Shown here: positions 14,094 through 22,442 of the stretch, one piece after another
Layout: each line of letters starts with the position of its first letter
Position numbering within the stretch: position 1 is the first letter of the stretch
IMG/VR virus record: IMGVR_UViG_3300010430_000325
Coordinates: 1 to 31,763 of that record
DNA: 31,763 bases
Source: a virus
Strand: one strand, 5' to 3'
Made by a program: the position numbers and the translations under genes
The notes under the pieces: generated by a model
What the model saw: the letters and a program-made list of their open reading frames with translations, nothing else
What the model was told of the DNA's origin: nothing
Database searches by the model: none

Positions 14094-14416
14094 TGGATCC
14101 TTGTCTAAAGGAATGGATGAACATAGATATTCTATGGGAGGCCGTAATATCAAAATCAAATACGGGTGATTACACGTATGCTGCTCCAGTTACTATTAAA
14201 GGGTATGTTGCTGAAGGTAAGAAGATTAGAATAACTGGTGAGGATGAAGAGATAATGGCAAAAAGTACCATATATCTTGACGAGACTCACGTAGATGTTC
14301 AAGAAGGTGATAGGTTAACTCCTCCTCATGATATTGCTCGACTTGTAAAGTTACGAAATATTTATTATGATCCACCTACAGGACTACCATATCTTGTAGA
14401 GGCATTTATAGTATGA
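14093..14416 (+). CDS. Head closure (stopper) protein, 107 aa
   Basis: A small beta-barrel protein of the head-tail interface, which plugs the portal after packaging. The pattern 'ILWEAVISKSNTGDYTYAAPVTIKGYVAEGKK', shown here only by its features (W-x-N-x-Y-x-P-x-x-I-x-x-Y), together with STIYLDETHVDVQEGDRL and a final LPYLVEAFIV strand, matches the stopper group. It lies second in the standard adaptor-stopper-neck-terminator order and overlaps the next gene by ATGA. Confidence 0.8.
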   Translation: MDPCLKEWMNIDILWEAVISKSNTGDYTYAAPVTIKGYVAEGKKIRITGEDEEIMAKSTIYLDETHVDVQEGDRLTPPHDIARLVKLRNIYYDPPTGLPYLVEAFIV

Positions 14417-14823
14417 GTGATTTTATTAAGTCGAGTGATATCAAGGAGTTTAGTGTTAAACTAACACGTTACCTTATTAAAGCAAAAACTCAAGGTAGGA
14501 AGACCAATAAAGATTTAGCTGAAGAAATATTAAGAGAGAGTGAATTAGAGGTACCTAAGGTGAGTGGTACATTAGCAAGTGCTCAGTTTATAATTGATAC
14601 TGAGAATGTTAATGGTAAGATACAATTTGGATATGGTGGTCCAAATGCTCAAGTAAATCCAAAAACAGGTATCTCAACAAATGATTATATGCTGAGAATG
14701 CATGAAGACTTAAGTTTAGAGCATCCCGTAGGAAAGTCAAAATTCCTGCGAGATCCTTTTATAAGGAACTTAAATAGATTAAGAGAAGGGTTAGCAAATG
14801 GATTGCGAAAGGTGAGACCATGA
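14413..14823 (+). CDS. HK97 gp10-like neck/tail completion protein, 136 aa
   Basis: The third gene of the connector module. An N-terminal helix is followed by the typical 'KVSGTLASAQF' step and a beta hairpin (KIQFGYGGPNAQVNP), then YMLRMHEDLSLEHPVGKSKF with the conserved histidine and Gly-Lys region, and a basic C-terminal helix. These features and the 136-aa length fit gp10-like proteins involved in joining head and tail. It overlaps both neighbours by ATGA. Confidence 0.8.
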   Translation: MSDFIKSSDIKEFSVKLTRYLIKAKTQGRKTNKDLAEEILRESELEVPKVSGTLASAQFIIDTENVNGKIQFGYGGPNAQVNPKTGISTNDYMLRMHEDLSLEHPVGKSKFLRDPFIRNLNRLREGLANGLRKVRP

Positions 14824-15194
14824 GAGATTTTATTCAAATATTATTAGATTTTTTGGTCGCTGAGGGATCTATTGTGGGAGATCCACAAAAAGATATCATT
14901 TTAGATGAACCTGATAGAGCTACAGCAATTTATGAAACTACTCCAGTACCGACTCCTGCTATTGCGAGGAGTCAAGTACGTTCTTTTCAAGTAGTTTGTA
15001 GGAGTAGTTATGATCAATCATTTAATGATAGTTGGAATTGTCATGATTCCCTAGATGCAGATGATGGGTCAGGAATTATCACTATTGATGGGTCTGATTA
15101 CAAATTTGTATTAGGTACCCCATTCAAGCTAAAAAAGGACGAACAACAACGTACTTACTTTGCTTTTAATTTAAACGTTTCTGTACCCAAATAA
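14820..15194 (+). CDS. Tail terminator protein, 124 aa
   Basis: This ring protein caps the tail tube on the head side and sets its length with the tape measure. Its position just before the major tail protein, its size and its alternating pattern fit the minor-capsid/terminator group: FIQILLDFLVAEG at the N terminus, then QVRSFQVVCRSSYDQSF, GSDYKFVLGTPFKLKKDE and a final FAFNLNVSV strand. The start overlaps the previous gene by ATGA. Confidence 0.78.
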   Translation: MRDFIQILLDFLVAEGSIVGDPQKDIILDEPDRATAIYETTPVPTPAIARSQVRSFQVVCRSSYDQSFNDSWNCHDSLDADDGSGIITIDGSDYKFVLGTPFKLKKDEQQRTYFAFNLNVSVPK

Positions 15195-15204
15195 GGAGGA
15201 TTAA

Positions 15205-16083
15205 ATGTCAAGAATAGGTTTAAAAGACGTCGTATATGCACCATTGACTAGTGATCCAGTTAGTGGAGTACCAACATATGGAACGATTGCTCCATTAGTA
15301 GGTGCCGCTGTGGCAAATATTAATCCTAATGCAAGTTCTGCAACAGACTTCTTAGACGATGGACCATCTGACGTAGCAGTTACGATTGGTCAATCTGAAT
15401 TCAACTTAGAGATAGGTGAGATTTCTTCAGAAGTAAAAGCAGTGTTATTAGGACATGAATACACTGGTGGTGTTTTATTGAGAAAGGGTGATGCAGTTCC
15501 TCCTTTCGTTGCTGTTGGTTTTAGATCACTAAAATCTAATGGTGAGTATCGCTACAAGTGGTTGTACAAAGTTAAATTCAGAGAACCTGAAGATAACAGT
15601 GAAACAAAAGGTGAAACTATTAACTTCCAGCACGACATGATGATTGGTACTTTTGTAAAATTAGAGAGTACGGGTGATTGGGAAGCTGAAGCTGATAGTG
15701 ACGATCCAAACGTACCTCAATCAACAATCGATGATTGGTTTAATAGTGTATATGGTACTTCTGGAGATACTACTGCACCAACATTCACAACTGTTCCAGC
15801 TGATGCTGCAACGGGCGTTGCTGTAGGTGATGATATTGTCATTACATTTAATGAGAATATGGATAAAGCAACATTGATTGATGAGAACTTCATCTTAACA
15901 GATTATGCAACAGGTACACCTGTTCCATATGAGTTAACTAAGACTGATACTGTGGTTACTTTAAATCCAGATAGTGCTCTATCTGCATTGACTGAGTACC
16001 AATTAATTATTACAACTGCTGTTACTGATTTATCAGGTAACCCAATCGCGGCTGTTGGAGTAGTTAAATTTACAACTGCATAA
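15205..16083 (+). CDS. Major tail (tube) protein with C-terminal Ig-like domain
   Basis: This protein forms the tail tube. Residues 1-190 fit phage tube proteins (RIGLKDVVYAPLTSD start; ATDFLDDGPSDVAVTIG; 'YRYKWLYKVKF'; 'GETINFQHDMMIGTF'). Residues about 190-292 form a Big_5-type bacterial Ig-like domain: DTTAPTFTTVPADAATGVAV, IVITFNENMDKATL, and the ending LSGNPIAAVGVVKFTTA. Such domains usually decorate the tail surface and bind weakly to cell-surface sugars. The ribosome site is AAGGAGG. I am confident of both the tube and the Ig call. Confidence 0.9.
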   Translation: MSRIGLKDVVYAPLTSDPVSGVPTYGTIAPLVGAAVANINPNASSATDFLDDGPSDVAVTIGQSEFNLEIGEISSEVKAVLLGHEYTGGVLLRKGDAVPPFVAVGFRSLKSNGEYRYKWLYKVKFREPEDNSETKGETINFQHDMMIGTFVKLESTGDWEAEADSDDPNVPQSTIDDWFNSVYGTSGDTTAPTFTTVPADAATGVAVGDDIVITFNENMDKATLIDENFILTDYATGTPVPYELTKTDTVVTLNPDSALSALTEYQLIITTAVTDLSGNPIAAVGVVKFTTA

Positions 16084-16107
16084 TTACTTTTGAGGAGGAG
16101 TTAAGTT

Positions 16108-16485
16108 ATGAGTAATCTAGAAGATGTAAAACCAAGAAAAACTAAGTTAAACTTAGGTGGAGAAGAAGTTGAATTGATCTTTGATTTTAATGCATTTGCA
16201 TTGATCGAAGATAAATATGAAAATATAGATGCTGTATTTGAAGCTATCGATTCCGGCTCAATTAAGAAGTTAAGAGATCTTATTTGGGCAGGCACATCTC
16301 ACAGATATCTTGATGAAGAGACTGAGAAGATGTCTATCACGCCTGTTGGTATTGGAAAGTTACTAAGACTTGATAATATCCAAGGTATTCAGCAGGCTTT
16401 AGTTGATGCTATTAAAACATCAATGCCAGAAGCTGAAGAAGTAGTTGACAGAGAAGTCGATGAGATAGTAAAAAAGCAGGATTAG
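16108..16485 (+). CDS. Tail assembly chaperone, short form (gpG-like)
   Basis: The 125-aa protein lies between the major tail and tape measure genes, where siphoviruses encode chaperones that coat the tape measure. The central segment VELIFDFNAFALIEDKYENID and the IWAGTSHRYLDEE region fit the family. It ends in VKKQD just after a slippery A AAA AAG, so most ribosomes make this form and some shift to the long form. The ribosome site is GAGGAGG. Confidence 0.9.
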   Translation: MSNLEDVKPRKTKLNLGGEEVELIFDFNAFALIEDKYENIDAVFEAIDSGSIKKLRDLIWAGTSHRYLDEETEKMSITPVGIGKLLRLDNIQGIQQALVDAIKTSMPEAEEVVDREVDEIVKKQD

Positions 16486-16694
16486 GTAAGTATGATGACC
16501 CGTGGGATTGGAGAGTTCTCTATTACACGGGTACAGTTGTACTTAAAATGTCAGAGAAAACCTTTTGGCAATGTACACCTAGAAAACTCAGCGCTTTGTT
16601 AGATGTGCATGGATATTTTAAAGATCCAAATAACAAAACCAAAGAAGCTGAAGCAGAAGAAGTGGTCTATATAGACCAAGTTAAGAACTTCTAA
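16108..16694 (+). CDS. Tail assembly chaperone, -1 frameshift product (gpGT-like)
   Basis: Ribosomes that slip back one base at 16470-16476 continue from GCA at 16476 and read 72 codons (AGLGKYDDPWDWRVLYYTG and on) to the TAA at 16692-16694, giving a fusion of about 195 aa. The extension contains KTFWQCTPRKLSALL, which matches the 'FW..TPRKL..L' signature of tail chaperone T domains, and ends in an acidic tail. No start codon with a ribosome site opens this frame independently, and it fills the 220-base gap before the tape measure, so frameshifting is the most economical reading. Confidence 0.88.
16470..16532 (+). promoter_or_regulatory. Programmed -1 frameshift site and downstream stem
   Basis: A AAA AAG (16470-16476) is in phase with the zero frame (GTA AAA AAG), the same heptamer used by E. 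coli dnaX. A 7-bp inverted repeat ACCCGTG (16498-16504) / CACGGGT (16526-16532) begins 21 nt later and could form a stimulatory stem, though the spacing is longer than usual. Confidence 0.85.
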
Positions 16695-16706
16695 GGAGGT
16701 GAATTA

Positions 16707-19700
16707 ATGGCTGATTTTTTCGTAAGTTCATTGATGTCAGAGCTAGGGTTAAATACCGCTAAGTTCTCTACGAATCTTAAAAAAGCCGTTTCAGATCTTA
16801 AAACAGCGTCCAAGACAATGTCAGGTCTGTGGAAGAAAAATGTTACGCCTTCGATAAAAAATTCTGAAAATGCTATGAAGGATTTCAATAATACAACAAG
16901 AAAGGCAGTAAAAGATATCTCAAGAGTAGTTACAGGAATCTTGATATCACAAGCATTCCATAATCTACTACGTACAATAAAAGATGTCATAAAGGCTGTC
17001 ACCGACTTCTCCATCGAAATGGAGAAAGCCGCTATTGCATTTGGGCAATTATTAGGTAGTGATACAAGAGCAAAAGAGTTCTTGTCTGCCTTAGAAGATA
17101 TGGCTGCAGTTACTCCCGTACAAATAGAACCGTTGAGACAAGGTGCTCAACAACTATTAGCTATGGGATTTTCTGCTAGAGAAGTCATCCCAGTATTGAG
17201 AACCTTAACTGATACAATTTCAGCCGCCGGTGGTGGAAATGAACAACTTGTGAAGGCAACACAAGTTTTTGGTAAGATTAGGGCAATGGGTAAATTATCT
17301 GCTAGAGAGATTAGGTCTTTAGCAGTTTTAAATATACCTATTCAAGATATATTAAAAGAGGAGTTAGAATTAACCGAAGATCAGATTCGTAATATTGGTG
17401 CTTTAAAGATACCTGCGGAGAAAGCAATAACTGCAATTTTGACAGGTATGGATAAAAGATTTAGTGGTTTAGCAGAACAAATGTCTAGAACATTAGGTGG
17501 ATTAATAAGTACCATTAAAGATAACTTGTTATTTATCGGTCGAGATATAACTGCTCCATTATTTGAGGATATCAAAGCTCGTGCAGAAGAATTTTTAGTC
17601 ACTGTACAGGGACTTAGAGAAATTACCAAAACACAAGGAGCTAAGGGCTTCTTTAGTGCAATATTCTCTCCGGCAGTAGCAAAAACTTTAGAAATATTTG
17701 TCAATAGTATAAAAGATGTAGGTAGAGCAGTTGGAGATTTATTGACTGCCATCAAACCTTTAATAAAAGCAGTAGGTGTTTCGTTTATAGCTGGACTTAC
17801 AGCCGTAGCGAAAGCATTGTCTATTGTAGTAACTGCTCTAGCTGAGTTGGCTAAGTTTGCATTACAGAATAAAGTATTTGTGGTACTTCTTTCAACAGCT
17901 ATAGCAAAACTAGTCATTTCTGCAACAGTCGCCGCAGCAGTAAACCTTTTAGCAAAAGCAATTGCAGCTTTGAAGGTTGCTAGTGTAGCAGCTACATGGA
18001 TAACAAGTTTAAGTGGTGCTATTAAAACATTAATAACATTCCTTACAGCACATCCAATTGTAGCAGTAATAACAGCAGTTGCAGTAGCACTACTCGGACT
18101 GGCATTATCTTCAGAGAAGGTAGTTCAATGGTTCGAGAAAATGAAAAATAAGATAGCCGAAGTATTTGGCTTAACTGTAGAAAATACAGATCAAATGGGT
18201 GATGTATCAAATGAATTTGGAGATTGGGCAGATCAAATAAACAACATTGGCGATGAGGCCGAAGACGCTGCTGACCAATTAGAAAAGTTCTTGGCACCAT
18301 TTGATGAATTAATTACAATCCCTGACCAGGCTGGATTAGGTGATATTGATTTTAGTGGTATCGTTGGACCAGTGTCAGAAGATATATTTGATGATAGCGT
18401 ATTTGACCAGGCGATTGAGAAAATTGATCGTTTTAAACTAGAATTAGAGGGTATGGTCATTGCATTACCTATGTTCGAATGGCCACCATTCCCACCATCT
18501 CCAGTAGCAGAATTAGATACAGCTTTATTAAGAATCAGTGAAGCGTTCCAAGTAGCTGAAGAAGGTATTGTTGTTGATTGGAAAGCTGCTTGGGATAGTG
18601 TAGCAGCAATATTTAATTTCAACATGGGAGTCATTAGTGATAAGGCTATAGATACAGAATTAGAACTAGCAACTATTTTTAAGTTTGCTACATCTATGGC
18701 AAATCTAAAAGGATTCATTGAAGAGTCAACTAATGAATTAACAGCTGGGTTTGGTAATTGGTTATTAGAGGCAGCTACCTTTGTTACAAATTTAGATACT
18801 AAGTTCTCTGAAGGTTGGGCAAAAGTGAAGAACACTACTACCTCAACTTTGGGTAATCTTGTACTTAACTTTACTGTAAAAACGGCAGAGATTAAAAATG
18901 GTGTTGATACCTTCTTTGATGATCTAGCAACTGCATTTGAGATGCTAGGTGTAAAAGAACAATTAGCACTAAGTCTTGAAAATATAAGACTTCAGTTCTT
19001 TGAGAACAATGCAGATATTAAATTATCTGTAGGTGTATTCTTAGAAACATTAAAGTCTATGTTCTCAATGCCTTTGGTTAAGGCAAGACTTCAAGAATCT
19101 TTAGATATAATGAAAGGTTATTGGACAGAGAATAAAGAAAACATCATAACTGGTTTCCAAGAACTTCCTGAAAGAATTTCAGAAATTATTTCAAGTATCC
19201 CCGATGCTATTAAAACTGGCATAGATAATATCTTTGAAGCGTTTGATATAAATCTATTTTCAAAAATTGAAGATTGGTTTTCGGGCTTAGGAGATATGGT
19301 AAGTGATGCATTCGGAGGTGCAATTGATGCGATGGAAGAAGCTGTAGATAATATGCCAAAATCAATATTTGATATATTGAATGCACCAGCATTTGGTATT
19401 GATGGAAATACTCCTGGATTTATTCCAGCTCCTGGAGTAGGCGTTCCAATAGGAATTCCGGCATTTGCTAATGGCGGGATAATCAACAAAGATTCTCTAT
19501 TCCGTGGTGGTGAAGGTAATCGACAAGAGGCCGTAATTCCATTACAAAATACCTCAGCTATGAAGCCTTTCGCAGAAGCTGTAGCGGCTGAGATGGGAGG
19601 AGCAGAAGGCGGACGTCCAGTAATGATGGTGCAGACGTTAGTTATTGATGATACTGACTTAAGGAAACTTAACCGACGTATGGAAGTTGTAAGAGTTCAA

Positions 19701-19724
19701 GAAGATAAGAGGAGGGATATTTAG
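16707..19724 (+). CDS. Tape measure protein
   Basis: This protein sets tail length and leads DNA into the cell. Residues about 100-280 contain the TMP_2-type domain (AFGQLLGSDTRAKEFLSALE, AAVTPVQIEPLRQGAQQLLA, IRAMGKLSAREIRSLAVL, FSGLAEQMSRTLGGLISTIK). A hydrophobic section at about 385-465 with Ala/Val/Leu runs could insert in the host membrane. The C terminus carries the common FANGGI...GEGNRQEAVIPL end. AAGGAGGTG precedes the start. At 1005 aa it predicts a tail of about 150 nm. No lysozyme or peptidase domain is seen. Confidence 0.95.
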   Translation: MADFFVSSLMSELGLNTAKFSTNLKKAVSDLKTASKTMSGLWKKNVTPSIKNSENAMKDFNNTTRKAVKDISRVVTGILISQAFHNLLRTIKDVIKAVTDFSIEMEKAAIAFGQLLGSDTRAKEFLSALEDMAAVTPVQIEPLRQGAQQLLAMGFSAREVIPVLRTLTDTISAAGGGNEQLVKATQVFGKIRAMGKLSAREIRSLAVLNIPIQDILKEELELTEDQIRNIGALKIPAEKAITAILTGMDKRFSGLAEQMSRTLGGLISTIKDNLLFIGRDITAPLFEDIKARAEEFLVTVQGLREITKTQGAKGFFSAIFSPAVAKTLEIFVNSIKDVGRAVGDLLTAIKPLIKAVGVSFIAGLTAVAKALSIVVTALAELAKFALQNKVFVVLLSTAIAKLVISATVAAAVNLLAKAIAALKVASVAATWITSLSGAIKTLITFLTAHPIVAVITAVAVALLGLALSSEKVVQWFEKMKNKIAEVFGLTVENTDQMGDVSNEFGDWADQINNIGDEAEDAADQLEKFLAPFDELITIPDQAGLGDIDFSGIVGPVSEDIFDDSVFDQAIEKIDRFKLELEGMVIALPMFEWPPFPPSPVAELDTALLRISEAFQVAEEGIVVDWKAAWDSVAAIFNFNMGVISDKAIDTELELATIFKFATSMANLKGFIEESTNELTAGFGNWLLEAATFVTNLDTKFSEGWAKVKNTTTSTLGNLVLNFTVKTAEIKNGVDTFFDDLATAFEMLGVKEQLALSLENIRLQFFENNADIKLSVGVFLETLKSMFSMPLVKARLQESLDIMKGYWTENKENIITGFQELPERISEIISSIPDAIKTGIDNIFEAFDINLFSKIEDWFSGLGDMVSDAFGGAIDAMEEAVDNMPKSIFDILNAPAFGIDGNTPGFIPAPGVGVPIGIPAFANGGIINKDSLFRGGEGNRQEAVIPLQNTSAMKPFAEAVAAEMGGAEGGRPVMMVQTLVIDDTDLRKLNRRMEVVRVQEDKRRDI

Positions 19725-20086
19725 TGGACATTTTAATTAATGGTACAAAGATAAAAACTCCCAATAATCCAGAAGGTATTAAACGAGGAAGATTTGAATT
19801 ATCTAAGGGTGGTAGAACTGCTGATGGTACCATGACAAAGGACAGAATTGCGCGGAAGCAAAAGTTCTTCTTCGTGTATGATATTATTAGTGGTACTGAT
19901 TTACAAACCATATTAGATTTAATTTATTTCTCAGATGATACCTTCTTTGAATTAACTATTGATAACCACACAGGTGTTGAGGTATTTACTATCTATGTAG
20001 GTGAATTAAATTCTACTTTGCATAGGCGGGGTGGATTAAGCGGTTGGTATTATAAGAACTTCACATTTAATTTAATTGAACAGTAG
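19724..20086 (+). CDS. Distal tail-like protein, 120 aa
   Basis: The start is GTG overlapping the tape-measure stop (TAGTG), with GAGGAGGG upstream. The small beta-rich product begins MDILINGTKIKTPNNPEGIK and shows KFFFVYDIISGTDLQTILDLI and a closing WYYKNFTFNLIEQ strand, as in short tail-tip proteins coded between the tape measure and the hub. It probably forms the ring joining tube and baseplate. It is much shorter than classical Dit proteins and lacks their galectin-like C domain. Confidence 0.7.
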   Translation: MDILINGTKIKTPNNPEGIKRGRFELSKGGRTADGTMTKDRIARKQKFFFVYDIISGTDLQTILDLIYFSDDTFFELTIDNHTGVEVFTIYVGELNSTLHRRGGLSGWYYKNFTFNLIEQ

Positions 20087-20095
20087 GTGATATAG

Positions 20096-22438
20096 ATGGC
20101 AGTAGTATCTAGAAGATTAGATCCAAGTGAATTAACAATAGTAGCTACAAACTACAACACTAATACAGATCCCGATCAGGCTATCGATACAGTCTTATCG
20201 CCTACTTATAAATGGTTTGATATGGGAGAAGATCTTACAGGTCAGTTACATTTCTTACCTGTAGACTTCTCTACAATATCAATGGGTGTGTGGAGTGAAG
20301 AATTTTCAGGTGCTGGAGGAGTTTTTTCATCACCTTTAACATTAACATTAACATTTTCAGCAAGAACAGTTGATTCTATTTTTCTTGATTTTGATGATAA
20401 GGCATTTAATTTCGCTACACAGCTTAGAGTGAGATATTTTGATTCAATTGACACAGAATTATTAAATATAACTGTTGCAAATAGTAAGCTACATATGGCT
20501 TATAATACAGGCTCGGTTGACAATGTAGCAAAAGTAGAGGTGCAGGTATTAGAACTGAATAAGGTAGGTTCAAGAGCTAAAGTCCTTGAATTTAATGTGG
20601 GGGTTATAGATGATTGGGCTTTAATGATTTCTCCGAGTAGAATCATTCAAAGTAAGGTCGAAATAACTTACTTAACTCCTTTCCAAGAAGAGTTACCCAG
20701 TACAGTAACAGCGCCAGATACAAATACAGCAGTTAATAAAGATCAGGTAGCAAACGGAATTTTAGAGGCAGACAGGAAGTGGTTTTCATTTGGTTCTGGG
20801 CCAATAGGTAGTGGATTTAGTTTTATATCTACAGATCCAGATGCACGTGAAATTGGTTGGTGGAGTAGTTCACTGAGTGACTTAAATGGTGAGTTTACAA
20901 CACCTCCTGTAATTACTTTAGATTACTCATCAAGACTTACACTATCAGTACAAATTGTAGGTGATGAGAAAGTAGGCGTTTATCCAGTAGACTTTACAGT
21001 AAAAGCCTTCGATGGTGTTACAGAAGTATATAGTAATACAGTAGTCGGAAATACTTTAGCAAACTGGATAGACAATTTAAGTGGTACTTCATTTGCAAGT
21101 ACCAAAATAGAATTAACAATCAATAAAATTAGTCGTCCTAATACGGTGGCAAGATTAGTTGAATTTGGTACTTCTGCAAAAGATTTATTCTTTGATGACA
21201 CTGTAGTTAGTATTAACTATCTTGAGGAATTATATTACACAGATGGTAATTTACCAATAGGTGCTGTATCTACGGATGAGATAACAATACAATTAAAAGA
21301 TGAGGATCGAAGATTTGATGTACAGAATCCTGATTCTCCAGTATCACAAGAACTTAAAAAGAACAGGCGAATTAAAGTTTGGTTCGGTGTTGATAGGGCT
21401 CCAGGAGATACAGTTTGGTATCCATTAGGAACTTTCTACTCATATAACTGGAAGGTAAAACGTCAAGAAAATATTGCACAGATAATTGCAAGAGATCTGT
21501 TAGAGGTATTACGCACTACAGAGTATAATATTAATGTACAAACAGATGTCACATTATATGATGCTTTCGAGAATATATTTATTGATTATGGTCTTTCTCC
21601 TTCTGAGTATTATATTGACCCAACATTTACTTCTATAATATTTCCTTTCTTATGGTTTGAAAAAGGCTCTCATAGAAGTGCATTACAAAAATTGGCAAGA
21701 AATAGTTTAGCTAATGTAACTGTAGATAGAGATGATAAATATATTATTGAGAATACTCAACCCACAACAGAAGTAAAATTTAAGTTTAGTGATAGTACGA
21801 ATATATTTGCAACCGATTATCCCTTAGGTTGGGTAGATCAAGCAAATCAGGTACAGGTGCAATATAGAACATATCAATACACAACATTACAGGAAGTATT
21901 TAATGATACAACTGTAGTTAGTATTCCGGCAAGTACCACAATACGTCAAGAGATTCAGTATAACAATAATGCAGTCAGATCTGATATAACTGTTAATTTA
22001 ACTGCAGGCCCAAATATTACACACAGTGTAGTTGAGACGTATTCTTGGGGCGTTGTAATAGACTTTACTAATGCTGGAGGAGTATCTGAAGATATTACTT
22101 TATTAACAATAGATGGATATTATTTACAGGAGACTTCCTTAAAAACAGTAACTGCATCAGATCCAATAGAGATAGCTGATGCTGGTTTAATTAATATTCC
22201 TGTAACAGATTTAACGTTAGTACAAAATGAAACATATGCAAGCGCTTTAGCGACAGAATTATTGTCTAGATATGGTTTACAGGAGCAGGATATTGATATG
22301 GATACTCGAGGACATGTTAATTTACTTCCGGGCAGTAAAATAGTTGCAAATGAGAAAGAATATATGTTGATTAGTCAAGAGTTATCTTATGCAGGAGGTC
22401 TTGAATCCGAAGTAAGAGGAAAGATAGTAAAGGAGTGA
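20096..22438 (+). CDS. Tail tip/hub protein with two tandem beta-sandwich domains
   Basis: A 780-aa protein. Residues about 5-185 and 195-375 look like two diverged copies of one domain: both show a K-W-F/S-G start (YKWFDMGEDLTG; RKWFSFGSGPIG), a W-S-x-x-x-S segment (GVWSEEFSG; GWWSSSLSD), an 'F.(S/T)(S/P)P...L.(F/Y)S(A/S)R' strand and an 'AR-x-(V/L)-x-(F)' end. They resemble carbohydrate-binding beta-sandwiches. Residues about 375-780 form the conserved hub part (QENIAQIIARDLLEVLRTTE, ALQKLARNSLANVTVDRDDK, VNLLPGSKIVANEKEYMLIS). No lytic motif is seen. Receptor or sugar binding by the N-terminal pair is an inference. Confidence 0.78.
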   Translation: MAVVSRRLDPSELTIVATNYNTNTDPDQAIDTVLSPTYKWFDMGEDLTGQLHFLPVDFSTISMGVWSEEFSGAGGVFSSPLTLTLTFSARTVDSIFLDFDDKAFNFATQLRVRYFDSIDTELLNITVANSKLHMAYNTGSVDNVAKVEVQVLELNKVGSRAKVLEFNVGVIDDWALMISPSRIIQSKVEITYLTPFQEELPSTVTAPDTNTAVNKDQVANGILEADRKWFSFGSGPIGSGFSFISTDPDAREIGWWSSSLSDLNGEFTTPPVITLDYSSRLTLSVQIVGDEKVGVYPVDFTVKAFDGVTEVYSNTVVGNTLANWIDNLSGTSFASTKIELTINKISRPNTVARLVEFGTSAKDLFFDDTVVSINYLEELYYTDGNLPIGAVSTDEITIQLKDEDRRFDVQNPDSPVSQELKKNRRIKVWFGVDRAPGDTVWYPLGTFYSYNWKVKRQENIAQIIARDLLEVLRTTEYNINVQTDVTLYDAFENIFIDYGLSPSEYYIDPTFTSIIFPFLWFEKGSHRSALQKLARNSLANVTVDRDDKYIIENTQPTTEVKFKFSDSTNIFATDYPLGWVDQANQVQVQYRTYQYTTLQEVFNDTTVVSIPASTTIRQEIQYNNNAVRSDITVNLTAGPNITHSVVETYSWGVVIDFTNAGGVSEDITLLTIDGYYLQETSLKTVTASDPIEIADAGLINIPVTDLTLVQNETYASALATELLSRYGLQEQDIDMDTRGHVNLLPGSKIVANEKEYMLISQELSYAGGLESEVRGKIVKE

Positions 22439-22442
22439 TATA

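Noticed and set aside
17381-17917. Minus-strand open frame of 178 aa inside the tape measure gene
   Set aside because: It is a mirror of the Ala/Leu-rich tape-measure codons, lacks a ribosome site and lies in a gene with strong family support.
18233-18835. Minus-strand open frame of 200 aa inside the tape measure gene
   Set aside because: Same reason: Ser/Asn/Ala-rich antisense of the tape measure, no start signal.
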